From contig JACLAT010000159.1 in the NCBI GenBank assembly GCA_018105865.1, forward strand, positions 1-64,000: a stretch of DNA of 64,000 nucleotides, in the 5' to 3' direction. Every line of letters starts with the position of its first letter. Positions within the stretch are counted from its first letter, which is position 1. A program made the translations under genes and the position numbers. The notes below the pieces were generated by a model. It was not told the DNA's origin, did no database searches, and worked only from the letters and a program-made list of their open reading frames with translations. Below, piece by piece: positions 63,781 through 64,000 of this stretch. The stretch is from Metaphire vulgaris. Lineage: Eukaryota; Annelida; Clitellata; Crassiclitellata; Megascolecidae.

Positions 63781-64000
63781 CGCTTGAAGGTAACAGACAA
63801 ACTGGACAAACAGAGCAAGAATCTTAATATTATAAATAGTGATACAGATTTAAAAGAAAATATGTACTTTTGAAGAACGTAGTCGATATTATAGGCCTAC
63901 TGTATACTAGACTAGAGTATAATAGGCCTATATATTACTAGCATGCCTATGCAAATGCATCATTTAAGAATGAAATGCGTGCATTTCTGACTGCAGTGTG

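Overview
This is nuclear DNA from an animal, most likely a marine invertebrate; the species cannot be fixed from the sequence. The evidence is intron-split genes with GT..AG sites, LINE fragments of the CR1/L2 and RTE types, many hAT- and piggyBac-type MITEs with clean target duplications, long microsatellites, and a recurring TAGGCCTA-like word. Most open frames in the window are chance or come from mobile elements. Two host gene systems stand out.

(1) Positions 2079 to 44650 hold a dispersed, duplicated family of small secreted cysteine-rich peptide genes. Each has three very short coding exons: a signal-peptide exon of 85-90 nt, a cysteine exon of 61-73 nt with the framework C-X5-C-X5/7-C-X3-5-CC, and a tail exon that usually adds one more Cys and an acidic stretch. 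I find five first exons, five cysteine exons and three tail exons. The splice phases (1, then 2) agree in nearly all of them. Genes A (4151/4335-11091), B (28937-32851) and C (38458-44650) run on the + strand. Gene D (first exon 20019-20106, cysteine exons 16880-16952 and 14676-14748) and first exon E (2079-2166) run on the - strand. The introns and flanks of this family have collected most of the mobile elements.

(2) Positions 47844 to 57312 on the - strand hold a four-exon TNF-superfamily ligand gene of 250 codons. It encodes a type II membrane protein with a cytoplasmic tail, one membrane segment, a coiled-coil stalk (including a 31-nt microexon) and a TNF homology domain ending in FWGIVKL. 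A TATA box and a poly(A) signal sit at sensible distances.

Mobile elements are layered on this. Two head-to-tail dimers of a non-autonomous Helitron-like element lie at 6463-10244 (gene A intron 2) and 38771-42643 (gene C intron 1). The unfilled counterpart of the second site is still visible in gene B intron 1 at 29249/29250. A 5.7-kb LTR retrotransposon (23150-28856) has two LTRs that look identical and a 5-bp target duplication; it encodes only a Gag-protease-like protein and lies just upstream of gene B. A 1.5-kb hAT element (17290-18771) carries a transposase remnant and a nested piggyBac-type MITE. LINE fragments lie near 1.7, 5, 15, 19, 22.5, 30-31.9, 34, 45.7, 50.4 and 61 kb. At least ten MITEs have 8-bp target duplications that can be read directly. 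From 57.5 kb to the end I see only repeats and sequence I cannot assign.
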